A DNA stretch of 64,000 bases, from positions 496,001 to 560,000 of the forward strand of contig UWYS01000014.1 of assembly GCA_900291925.1 (NCBI GenBank), read 5' to 3'. The notes under the pieces are model-generated. The model saw only the letters and a program-made list of their open reading frames with translations, made no database searches and was not told the origin of the DNA. This DNA is from Thecaphora thlaspeos (taxonomy: Eukaryota > Basidiomycota > Ustilaginomycetes > Urocystidales > Glomosporiaceae). Shown piece by piece: positions 21,109 through 31,100 of this stretch; the first letter of the stretch is position 1, and every line of letters begins with the position of its first letter. Made by a program: the position numbers and the translations under genes.

Positions 21109-21260
21109 GGACTCGTCCGCAAGATGGACGAGCGAGGGGATTTAATGTGCTTTATATCGCCATGTCATTCTTTTTTTGCCCCGTCTATCTCTCTCTCTCG
21201 ACTGTGGACAACGTGTGATGATGGTTGGAGGTGGTTTCATCCGCCCTGCGACGCTGGATC

Positions 21261-23384
21261 TTAAGCCTTGATGAACGGCTTCAGCTAACGCACCGCAAAG
21301 CGAAGTGTAAAAGTGTCGCAGTCAGGGAAACGACGTCAGCCCAATCCCTCCACCACTGCACGAACCGCCGCACGGTGAACTCACCTTTTGCAACCTCTTA
21401 GCCGCCTCCTCGATCTGACCATCTTTACAAAAAGAAAATCTAACGAAACTATCACCTACATTCGAATGTAGATCACTGTAAAACGCCGTGGCGGGTATAG
21501 CAACGACATCGCACGTCTTTGCGATAAACCAAGCTTTGAGGTAATCCTTTGGCTTCTTCATGACCGACTCTGGCACGTCTTTGATGAAATGTGGCGGAAT
21601 CTTAAGGCGAGATACGTCGACGAGTATAAAGTAACTTCCGTGCGGATTGGTATAAGGTAGACCTAGAGGATCGAGGGCGGCGCGAAGGGAGGATCGTCGT
21701 GTTTCGTAGTCTTTACGTTGCGTTGGGAAGAAATCATGAAAAGGGGCAAGTTCGAGGCCGATGGCGGAACCTTCTTGCGCAGAGGAGTTGACGGCGAATG
21801 TGATTCGTGTGTGCACGGCGCGACAGGGCGTGATGAGGTGTTCAGGACCGATTAGCCAGCCCACCCGCCAGCCGGTGCAGGCGAAGGATTTGCTGCGCGC
21901 CGGACGGTGGTGAGAAGAGGGACATGATGAACGTCGGTTCAGCGAGGTTGGCTTGGACTTAAGTGTCGCTGATGCGGAAAGGGAGAGACGACTTACCCGG
22001 CCGAACCGACGGTGATGGTCCGTTCCCACATGCCTTCGAACGCGGCGATGCGCAAGTGTGGCTGAGACGGTACACGAGGCGGGAGAAAGAGAAATGTGAG
22101 CGTGCCGCGGGCGCAAGACGGCAACGTCGGGCGATGGAACAAGCGACATACCTTCTCATCAAAGGTCAGGCAGTCGTACACCTCATCCGAGATGACGAGC
22201 AGGTCGTGCTTGATACAGAGCGCCGCGAGCCGGGCCAGTTCGTCCTCGGAGGCCACCTTGCCGATCGGGTTGCTGGTCGTGCGAAGAAGCTCAGGCTTCG
22301 AGATCAGTCCACAACTCAGCCACACCACACCAACGTCAACAGGAAGGAGACGCGAGAAAGGAGACTCACTGCGGCGTGTTGAGGAGGATGGCCTTGACCT
22401 TGCCGCTCTGCAGCTTCTCCTCGATCAGATCAAAGTCAAACTTCCACTCATCGGCCTCTGCCACCTCGGCCTTTCCGCCGCTGGAGGCTGCCTGTGGTGG
22501 GATCATGGGGATGTAGACGGGGACTCCGCTGTGGAAACGGACCTGTGACGACACAGAAGGGAAGATGCGATGGTAGTGATAGGATGGACGGTGAGGAGCT
22601 TGTTCACCCTAGGACGTTCGCCGCGGCTGTGCATGCAGCAGCTTCGCTCGCCGAGAGTACTCACCTCGGCTTCGTACTGGTCAAAGAAGGGCTATCGTAG
22701 GTGATCGAGAGGATGAGGGAAGCGGATCAGCTATCGAAGCCATCGTGAGTATACACAGCGGCCGTGTCCCCAGCGACTACCCACCTCCATGATCATCACC
22801 TCGTCGCCCTCGTTCAAAAACGCTCCCATTGCGCTGTAGATACCTCCGTTTGCACCAGATGTAACCTGGATCTCGGTCTCGATATCCAGCTTCCTTTCAC
22901 TCTGCTCTCTCAATATCGGCAGGGTTCCCTTGCCATCCTGCTTCCACACATCACCCTTTTCGACGACCGATAGGCGAAATTCTTGGCTGTAGAAGTCTGC
23001 GATGGCATTTCTGAGACGCGGACGGCCCTTGGGGTGGCTGTAGTGGTGGAGGTCCACACGCTTGGCGGACTCGGCGTTGATGGGTTCGAGGATAAAGTCG
23101 GGCGGGGACCAGTTCATGAAGCCCTGGCCGAGGTTGATGGCGGTGGGGAAGACGAGCGGGTTGAACATGGACCAGACATCGGCGCCCTTGTCGAGCTCAA
23201 AGTGGATGCGAGAAGCGCATTCCGTCTTGAAGCGCGTGGAGCGAGGGTTGGAGGATGACATGGTCGCGAGAGCCGTGCTAAAGTAGCGAGGGCGCCCAAA
23301 GGGTGTGGAGAGGGTTGAAGAAGGGGAGGCGAGCGACGTTGCGAAGCGTATGGCAAGGCGGGTCATCCAGCTCATCCAGCTCAT
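21261..23384 (-). CDS. BNA3: Kynurenine aminotransferase (PLP, class I/II)
   Basis: Seven exons, complement(21261..21284, 21385..21892, 21997..22061, 22152..22272, 22370..22542, 22665..22691, 22785..23384), encode 505 residues. Motifs in order: INLGQGFMNWSPP, HHYSHPKGRPRLRNAI, VTSGANGGIYSAM, PFFDQYEAEVRFHSGVP, LLNTPHNPIGKV, ISDEVYDCLTFDE, and VGSAGKSFACTGWRVGW with the PLP lysine in SAGK. The C-terminus is SFVRFSFCKDG and LQKLKPFIKA. It converts kynurenine to kynurenic acid and may act on 2-aminoadipate. The N-terminus MTRLAIRFATSL is rich in Arg/Ser/Leu, like a mitochondrial presequence; a later Met (MSSSN) could give a cytosolic form. Three in-frame ATGs lie in a 9-bp repeat, and I give the outermost. 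Exon 2 (PFFDQYEAE) is only 27 nt and exon 7 only 24 nt. Its 3' end faces the bHLH gene 152 bp away. Confidence 0.93.
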
Positions 23385-23390
23385 CCAGCT
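23363..23390. repeat. 9-bp repeat duplicating the BNA3 start codon
   Basis: Three copies of CTCATCCAG (with a partial fourth) place three in-frame ATGs (23384, 23375, 23366) at the start of BNA3, giving Met-Ser-Trp repeats. Confidence 0.85.
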
Positions 23391-23852
23391 CAGTCAGTCT
23401 GATCGGTGTACGTGCGGCCGCTAGAGGAGGTGATTGTGGTGGTAAGAGGCTAAGAGGCCGCGCTCCCCGTCCCGGCCGCGCCTACGGTTCTTGTAGGCGG
23501 CGACGGGCTGGCCGAACGGCGAACTGAATGGGTCGAGGAGCCCTGTCAGCTTGGCCCGTGCCGCGCCACTGCCTCGACACTGCCTCGACACTGGCAAGCA
23601 CGAGCGCAAGAGCACGCAATCCCGCCTTGTGGCGAGGCAACGTCTCTCGATCCCTCTTCTCACACGCCATTCAAGCCCTGTAGGTTACAAGTCTTCTCCC
23701 GTCTATCGACTGCCTTTCCTTGGAGCACAACGTCCACGGCGTGACTGGTCTGATGCCGACGATGATGCTCATACAGCCGGTAACGTGTAGGACTTCCAGA
23801 TCCCCCGCAGAGTCCATAGCCATAGAGTTGAACCTCGCCGCCTCGCCCCTCT
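23385..23852. promoter_or_regulatory. BNA3 promoter, between the two kynurenine genes
   Basis: The 468 bp lie between the BNA3 ATG and the stop codon of the kynureninase fusion on the same strand. No other gene is seen. Confidence 0.5.
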
Positions 23853-26800
23853 CTACCTGCCCGCTTCCAGCTCCATCTCCTCGACGATGCTGACCCTCAA
23901 CGCTTCGGCGGTCCTCCAAACCTCTGTGAAGCTGCTAAACTGCGCCAGTGGTGCGATGCGCAGCATGTCCGGATGCCGAATATCCGTCACCAGTCCCCTC
24001 TCCTTCTCGGCACGCGCGTGGGCTCGAGCGATGAGTCGAGTCGATTGGATCGGCGGGACGACACCTCCCTCCTCCTCTACCCCGTCCTTCTTCTTCTTCT
24101 TCTTCTTCTTCGACGACGACGACGACGATGTAGCGACAGCAGCCGCAGAGGCCGAAAAGGCTTCGCGCTGGTCCGGGATGCGAATGCACAGCTGCGATCC
24201 CCGTTGCTGTGGATCGCGAGGCGTGACAATCTCGATGCCGAGACCAGAGGGGAGAAAGCCGGGTCGCAGCAGCAGGCTCTCGAGGTATGAGGTGAGGCGA
24301 AGCGACTTGTAGCGCAGGATCGGCATGATCTGGCCTTCGCCCACCTCTCCCTCCCGCGTGACGGCCCCACACTGGCTGTCCGGGGCGAGCTTCGTGGCTC
24401 CCTGGAGCGTCTCGAGCGATCCGCGCAGCGCCGTCATATCGAGCATCGACGGGTTCGACACCTGCCACCCATCCGCACCGGCGATCGGCGTGTACTCTTC
24501 CGGCATCGAGAAGCGCGTCGCCCTGTCGTGGCCCCACCACCCGGCCTGCCTCGTCAGCTTTTCCGTCGAGCCCTGCGGCGTCCACTTTTCGTGGACGAAC
24601 AATCCCGCGATGCCGCCCGGCCCGCTAGAGCTGAACTTGTAGGTGCAGAAGCAGGCGAAGTCGACACCCCAGTCGTGCAGGCGCAGCGGGACGTTGGCGA
24701 AGGCGTGGGCCAGGTCCACACCGAAGAGGATGCCGTGCTCGCGCGCCTTGGCGGCAATGCGAGACAGCTCGAAGAACTGGCCGGTGAAGTACTGGATACC
24801 GCCGAAGAGGACAAGACAGGTTTCGCCCTCCTCGCCGAGCTCATCGATCGTCGCCAGGATGTCGGCCGTTTCGAGTGTGCGGCTGTCGCCCTTGGGCTTG
24901 AGCGGCACCAGCGACGTGGCGACATCGAAGCCGTTGAGCTCGATAGCCGACGCCAGCGCGTAGCAATCCGAGGGGAACGCCTTGTGCTCGTAGACGATCT
25001 TGTGTCTGACCTTGTCGCCGCGCTTTCTGGCCTCCTCGACGTCGCCTTTGAACCTGACACCGAAAGGCTTAACGGCAGGACGGTAGAAGGTGGCGAGCAG
25101 GCTGTGCAGGTTGCCCGTCAACGTGCCCATCACCGTCACCTCAGCACGCTTGGCACCGACGAGGTCGGCCGTCAGCTCGCACACCTTATCCTCAAGCTGC
25201 GTCCACGGCCGGCCGTACGGGTGGTCAAAGTGGCCGAGCACCGCTTTGCGTCCCCACGCGTCGAGCTCTTCGGCGAGGTACTGCTTCGTCAGCTTTGGGA
25301 GCGGGCCGAGCGAGTTGCCGCACATGTAGAGGGCCGTCGCGTCCGGTCCCTCTTCCCCGCTTTGCTGCACTCCTCCGGACGCAGATGCGCCTCGGTGGCA
25401 GACGTCGCGGTTCAGCGGGAGCACGTAGCCGTCCCTCAGAGGCGCAAGCGGGTTGTCCTTGTCAAGCTGTTCGGCGACGGCGCGGTCGAACGCCTTGGTG
25501 CCGTTGCCGAGCTGCTCGGCAATGCCCTCGAGCTCCTGCAAGAAAGTCTCCTTCGTGAACGAGGCGTTCCCTCGCCGGCTGGACGCGGCACTATCGACGT
25601 GACCGTTCGCCGTCTGCGAAGGGGCGGACGTTGTAGCGGGAGTAGCGACAGCAGCAGGCGCCACGACCGCGGCAGTAGCAGTGGCGGCAGTTGCTACGAC
25701 CCCTGCTGCACCAGGCTGCGCCTTGCTGGAGTCTACGGTCTTGGTCTGGGGCGCCGCCGGAACAACACGCCCATCTGTGGCCTCTGTCTGGGAGGTGGAG
25801 CGCACCTGCACCTTGCTTGAGGCATCGGTGAGCACCTTGGAAAGCTTCGAGAAGCGCGCCTCGAAGATCTGCTCAAAATCGCCCGAGACCGGCTCCTGTG
25901 CGACGGCGTCGACCTTGTCGACGAGCTGCTTGTCGCCGCTCACGTATGATCTGAGGACGACGGCGGCTCGCACGTACTGCTGGAGCGTTCGCAGCATCGC
26001 CGCCTCTAGGCTTCCTTCCTCGACCGCCGGATTCTCTTCGTCCTCGTCCTCGTCTTCGTCGTCGCCGAGATCTAGCTCCTCCAGTCCGGCGTCCTCCTCG
26101 CCATACAAGGCAGCAGCGACGAGTTCGTCCTGTGCCTCCTCGAGCTCCCTCGCCAGCTCGTCGACCTTGTCCAGGTCCAGAAGCGGAGACTCTGACGATT
26201 CCGTGTTGCCGTGGGCGGCGACGATGGCTTTGAGCGTGTTTTCGTGGAGGATGTTGCCGACCTTGACAAGGTTCGAGAGCTGGCTGAGCTGTTTGCGCTC
26301 GCCCATGCTCAGCGTCGGGAGGGTCGAGAGCTCCTCGCCTAGATCGAGATCGTCATCGTCCACGAGACCTGCGGGCTGCCGCTGCTGCGGGCCGGCGGCC
26401 GGCGAATCGTCGCCGTCAGCGGCCTGCTTCATCTCGTCGAGGCCGTCTCGCATGATGGCGACGCGCTCCTGCCAGATGCGTTTCGAAGCCTCCAGGTTAT
26501 CGCGTGAGAGGCCCTTGGCCTGGACCTTGACCTTGTTGCCGTTCGGATCGACGTGCGTCGCAGTGGTAGGGCTCCCGTCTGCGGCGCGCTTACCGATGTA
26601 CTTTGTGCAAGTTTCCCAAACAAGATTATTGAGCTCGAGCGATTTGCGTCTCGCCTCTTGGATCGATTTGGGTGACTGGGCTGCGGCGGAGGAAGCAGCC
26701 CTCGATGGCAGGCCGTCGGCCTTGTCCCTAGCGTTCGAGGCCAGCTGCAGCGCCGCGCGCGTGCGCGTATCGAGAAAGCTCTGGAGCAGCTCGGCGATGC

Positions 26801-27491
26801 ATCCGAGCACGTCTTCCACCGCCGACCTGATCTCGCGAGCGAAAGCCTCACCGAGAGAGCAGGCTACGAGCTTCTTGAGCGACGCCGCCGAGGCTGGCGA
26901 GTCGAGACCGAGCTGCGCCGACGTCATGACCTTGCCTCCCATCTCGCTGGCGAGCTGGTCGAGCTTGTTTCTCTCTTCCTGCTGCCTCTGCGCGTGCTTT
27001 GCGGCGAGCTCTGTGTCGACCTGGAAGATCTTGCGATCCTTCCACGTCTTCTTGGCGAGAAAGACAATCTTCGGGATCAGGTCCGAGCTGAGCGAGACGA
27101 TCTGCGCTTTGGCTGCGTCGAGCGAGCTGGCGTCTAGGTCAGAAACGGGCGAGAAGCTGTCGCTCGAAGTCGCTGACGCTTTAGTTGCGGAGGTGATCTC
27201 TGCCCTGGTCGAGGAGGCGGAAGGTCGGAGGGCCAAGGAGAGGGCGTTGGAGTGCTTCTGGACCATGGTAAACATCTGGACCAGGTCGTTGAGGATCTGC
27301 GCCGATAGCTGCGAGGCGGGCGGTGGTAGCTGTGCGGCATCTGCGGCAATGGTTTCTGGCTGCACAGTCTCTCGGAGTGATTGCATCGAGGTGGCGCAGA
27401 TGATGGTGCTGCGCAGCAGCGTCGACTGGAGGTCCTTCTGCGCCGCGGCCGCCTCCGCCCTTGTGTCTCGTGCCTGATTGGAGGCCGACAT
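23853..27491 (-). CDS. BNA5: Fusion of a GCIP/cyclin-D-binding-like domain with kynureninase
   Basis: One intronless ORF encodes 1212 residues from the ATG at 27491. Residues about 20-430 are helical and resemble the GCIP/CCNDBP1 family: LNDLVQMFTMVQKHSNAL, IVSLSSDLIPKIVFLAKKTW, LVWETCTKYIGK, ASKRIWQERVAIMRDGLDEM, LSMGERKQLSQLSNLVKVGN. An acidic segment (to about 490), another helical stretch and an Ala/Thr/Val linker (about 565-640) follow. From about 645 to 1205 is a full kynureninase: LYMCGNSLGPLPK, GHFDHPYGRPW, TLTGNLHSLL, VYEHKAFPSDCYA, FGVDLAHAFANVPL, and CTYKFSSSGPGGIAG with the PLP lysine at about Lys952, then TDIRHPDMLRIAPL. It cleaves (3-hydroxy)kynurenine to (3-hydroxy)anthranilate and alanine. 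Between Met499 and Met723 there is no methionine, so kynureninase cannot start separately from a nearby AUG. A poly-Ser/poly-Lys insertion sits near 1125-1135. Confidence 0.88.
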   Translation of the reverse strand: MSASNQARDTRAEAAAAQKDLQSTLLRSTIICATSMQSLRETVQPETIAADAAQLPPPASQLSAQILNDLVQMFTMVQKHSNALSLALRPSASSTRAEITSATKASATSSDSFSPVSDLDASSLDAAKAQIVSLSSDLIPKIVFLAKKTWKDRKIFQVDTELAAKHAQRQQEERNKLDQLASEMGGKVMTSAQLGLDSPASAASLKKLVACSLGEAFAREIRSAVEDVLGCIAELLQSFLDTRTRAALQLASNARDKADGLPSRAASSAAAQSPKSIQEARRKSLELNNLVWETCTKYIGKRAADGSPTTATHVDPNGNKVKVQAKGLSRDNLEASKRIWQERVAIMRDGLDEMKQAADGDDSPAAGPQQRQPAGLVDDDDLDLGEELSTLPTLSMGERKQLSQLSNLVKVGNILHENTLKAIVAAHGNTESSESPLLDLDKVDELARELEEAQDELVAAALYGEEDAGLEELDLGDDEDEDEDEENPAVEEGSLEAAMLRTLQQYVRAAVVLRSYVSGDKQLVDKVDAVAQEPVSGDFEQIFEARFSKLSKVLTDASSKVQVRSTSQTEATDGRVVPAAPQTKTVDSSKAQPGAAGVVATAATATAAVVAPAAVATPATTSAPSQTANGHVDSAASSRRGNASFTKETFLQELEGIAEQLGNGTKAFDRAVAEQLDKDNPLAPLRDGYVLPLNRDVCHRGASASGGVQQSGEEGPDATALYMCGNSLGPLPKLTKQYLAEELDAWGRKAVLGHFDHPYGRPWTQLEDKVCELTADLVGAKRAEVTVMGTLTGNLHSLLATFYRPAVKPFGVRFKGDVEEARKRGDKVRHKIVYEHKAFPSDCYALASAIELNGFDVATSLVPLKPKGDSRTLETADILATIDELGEEGETCLVLFGGIQYFTGQFFELSRIAAKAREHGILFGVDLAHAFANVPLRLHDWGVDFACFCTYKFSSSGPGGIAGLFVHEKWTPQGSTEKLTRQAGWWGHDRATRFSMPEEYTPIAGADGWQVSNPSMLDMTALRGSLETLQGATKLAPDSQCGAVTREGEVGEGQIMPILRYKSLRLTSYLESLLLRPGFLPSGLGIEIVTPRDPQQRGSQLCIRIPDQREAFSASAAAVATSSSSSSKKKKKKKKDGVEEEGGVVPPIQSTRLIARAHARAEKERGLVTDIRHPDMLRIAPLAQFSSFTEVWRTAEALRVSIVEEMELEAGR

Positions 27492-28175
27492 GGCTGCCGA
27501 GGTAGGAACGGGGCTCTGGTTCCTACAGAGTGCTGATAAGTAGCGGACTAGCGGAAATGGGTGAGAGAAGGGGCTGCAATATAGTCGGTCAGGTCGGATG
27601 AGAGGATGTCGGGGGTGGTGGTGGTGGCACAGCTGTGAAGAGGAGGATGCGGTTCGCTGCACTTTTTTCGCCGACTTTCCTGCCACTTTTCTCCCTTCCA
27701 TCTCTGCCGGCGCGGCGCCAAAGAGAGGGAAGCGAGGTGGTGGAGAAGCGGCCCTCACACCACCTCGGAGTCCGTTCGTCGGCAGTCCATCCACCAAACG
27801 ACAGCGACTTCCACGGACGCAGCGACAGGCGATGGCATTAACTGGATTCAAGCGCTTGCACGGAGAACGAGGCCTACTGGATATGGTGAACAGAGAGTAT
27901 AGCACACATGAGGGGCCGAGGGGCGGCGAGGGATTAGCGAACAAGGGCAGAAAGGCCGAAATCTGTACCGACGTGAATCAAGAATGAGGTATTGCGAGCA
28001 AGGAAGGAGGCCAACGGAAATGCAAGTGTGAAGCGTGGCATGTGAATGAATCTGCAAGACTGGGCGGGAACGGGGTGCGAGAATAGCCCAGGGTGGCTCG
28101 TGGGCCAGGCTGGGCCTAAAGGAACAGAGGCGAGGCAAGTTCCAAGAGGAAGGTGGATGGCGTGCGTGGTGGCGG
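27492..28175. promoter_or_regulatory. Upstream region of the kynureninase fusion
   Basis: This 684-bp stretch lies between the fusion ATG and the MET30 stop codon. The fusion frame stays open for another 450 bp or so upstream, but that part lacks domain similarity and I read it as 5' UTR. No gene is seen. Confidence 0.5.
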
Positions 28176-31100
28176 CTACTGCTGCTGTTGCTGCTGATCG
28201 ACCGACGGCAGAGGGGGCGGGTTCGGCCGGGCGGACTGAGCGGTCTGGGCGGCGGCGAAGCTCCAGACCTTGATGTCGCCGTCGTCGCTGCCGCTGACGA
28301 TCTTGTCGTCTCCGAGGCTGAGGCAGGTCACCGCCCCCTTGTGGCCGACCAGCGTGTTCTGGCAAAGGCCGCTGTCGCGGTCCCAGATCTTGATGGTACG
28401 ATCGTGGCTCGCCGAGACGACGCGCAGCTTGTCAACGTCGAGCGACCAGACACCCTCGACGTGGCCAAACAGCGTCCGAATGCATCGGCCGGTGCGGACG
28501 TCCCACACCTTGAGCGTATTGTCGAGCGAGCCAGAAATCAGCACGGGCCTTTGGCGGGCGTGGTGGCCCGACTTGCTGTCCTGCTTCGATGCGTGCGGGC
28601 CGCCGGCATTGGCAGCGGTGCCGCGGTGCTGTTCGTCGCTACTTAAGTGCTCGTCGCCGCTGAAGTTCATGCCGAGGTCGCCCATCTCGGCGTCGAGCGG
28701 CAGCGGGTCGACGAGGCCGGCGGCGCACAGCCTCTCCTGCATCCGCGCGAGCGCCGGGTCGATCTTTCGCCTGCGTCGGCGCTGGGCGTCGGCCAAAGCG
28801 GTGCGGTGCAGGCCAGAGGCGGCGGCGGCGGCATGGTAGAAGCGGTCCGGGATGCCAGCGGATCCTTCCATGCCGGACGCATTAGCCATCGCAGCATCGC
28901 CGGTCGCCTCACCACCGCAGAAAGGCGGCGTCCCGCGGCGGTCGGCCCCGCCTCGCTCACCTGCTCTCGCCGTTGCTATCGTCGTCGCAGACTGCTGGCG
29001 CTGGCGGATCGACGCAGCCGAGGCTCGGTCGTTGATAAAGTACGACTCCTGGTCCTCGACCGACATCCTATCCTGGTCGCCATCATCGTGGATGTCGCCA
29101 GCGCGGGGTCGCGAGGGACCGACGGTAGCGGCGCTGTCGCGCGGGCGGTGGTCCCGCTCCGCGTCCGGGCCTCCCGCCGCTCCGCCCATCAGCTTCTTGA
29201 CGGCCGACTCATCCATCATGACGAGCTTCAGGCTCTGCACCTGGCCAACGTGGCCGTCGAACGTGAGCAGGCACTCGCGCAGGCCGAGGTCCCACAGTCG
29301 GATGGTGCCATCGTCAGAAGCCGAGAAGAGAAAGGTGCCCGCCGCCTCGGGGTCGTCGTCACGGATCAACTGATTACCGTTGCCGTCGCGAGCCGCCTTG
29401 CGCCTCTGCTGGAGCCGCTTCTTGGCCGCCGGACCCGTCCAGAGCGTGACAGCATTAACCCAATCTTGGTGTCCGCGCAGCGTGTAGCACTCGCCCGTGC
29501 GGAAGTTCCACACCTTGATGTTGCTGTCGGCGCTGCCGCTGGCCAGCGTGTCCTCGTTGAAGTGCAGGCAGACGATCCCCTCGGTGTGGCCCTCGAGCGT
29601 CCGCATCAGGGCGCCGGTGCGCCAGTTCCAGATCTTGAGCGTGCGGTCCATCGAGCCGGTGATGAGCTTGGCCTCGTCGAATTGAAGGCAGCGCACGCCG
29701 CGCGTGTGGCCCTCAAGCACGCGCAGCTGCTCGCCTGTCTCGAGGTTCCAGATCCGGGCGGTGCGGTCGTAGCTGCCGGTGATGACAACGGGGAAGGCCG
29801 GGTGCGCCAAGTGCTCGCTAAACTGGAGGCACATGATGCCGTCGGTGTGTCCAGTCAGCGTGCGCGACACGTAGCGTCCACGCCGCCAGTTGCGCTCGAT
29901 CGCCAGGCGCTCGCAGTAGACCGACTTCCACGGTCGCGTCTTGTAGGCGGCGGCGGCAGCTGAAGCGCGGGCTGCAGCGGCGGCGTTGTTGGCCGAGGCT
30001 CGCTGGGCGTCCGTCAGGCCGGCGTTTGCCGTACCGTTGATGCAGCTCCTCTGCCGCTTGCTCGGCGGCCCGCTGCTGACGTGGGCGTTGCCGGCGGCGG
30101 CTGCGTCGCTAACATCACTGCCGTCAGCCTCCTGCACCTCGCCGTCCGAGCCGGCTGATGCTGCCGATCCTTGGATGAGATGGCCGCGGCTGATGGCCGA
30201 CGGGCTGCCGGCGCGCGACCTCGACTGCTTCTCGAGCGCCGCGGCGTTGGCGGCGGCGGTGATGGTCCGCTTGAGCGCGCCCGTCGCTGAGGACGACCCG
30301 CCAGCATTGCTGCCGCTGCTGCTGCTGCCGCTGCCACTGGACGATGCCGGGGCGGCGGGCGCATCGATGGTGAGCTGCCTGCTCTCCGGCGTGCCGGCCT
30401 GCATGCCCGGCCCGGGGACGCGTCGCCTTCGTTCGCTCAACAGCGGGAGGCCCCAGCCGCACTTTTCACACTTGCGCTCGATGTGTTGCTCGCACATGTT
30501 GCGCCACAGCAAGTCGTCATCTGCCAGCTGCTTCCACGACCGGCTGACCTGGGCCGCACGTCCAAGGCTGATGGCGTCGAGGTGTCCGAGCACCTTGAGC
30601 GAGACCTCGCGCGGCAAGAGCGAGAACGGATCGATTCGGATGGCCAGCGCCAGCTCCGACGACAGCAGCGATAGCTGACTGAAGCAGCACATGGTGAGGA
30701 TGCCCTGGAGGATGAGGGCGCGCCTTGAATGCGACGACGACGAAAAGAGGGACCAGACCGTGTTGACGGCCGTCTGATCACTCAGCGGCAGGCTGTCGAT
30801 AGACTTTTATAGCCGTCATGATGCGGTTCGAGCGGATGATCGAAGAAGAGACACAGTCAGTCAACTTGTCCTCTCATGTTCGCTAACAGCGCTGCCCAGG
30901 AGACCAGAGACGATGGGGTCGGCGACAAGAGGGAGTGCATGTACCACTTCTTCTATGGCTTCACGGTCTATGAGGAAGACCGAGGCCTCAAATTGAGTGG
31001 CTTGTTGTTCTTGCATCACTGCCTTATGGGACACCAAGGCCCTCACAGCGGGCATGAGAGCGCCCGCTGCGAGTTCCCAGGCTGCCGATGCTGACCTCTT

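Noticed and set aside
25681..27477. 598-residue plus-strand open frame opposite the kynureninase fusion
   Set aside because: It is an antisense shadow of a strongly supported ORF in GC-rich DNA; its composition is Ser-rich with no motif. The same applies to 24528-25820.
27492..27944. N-terminal extension of the kynureninase fusion to 1363 residues
   Set aside because: The extra 151 codons are His/Pro/Arg-rich, unlike the GCIP-type start, and the ATG at 27491 begins the helical domain; they are treated as 5' UTR.
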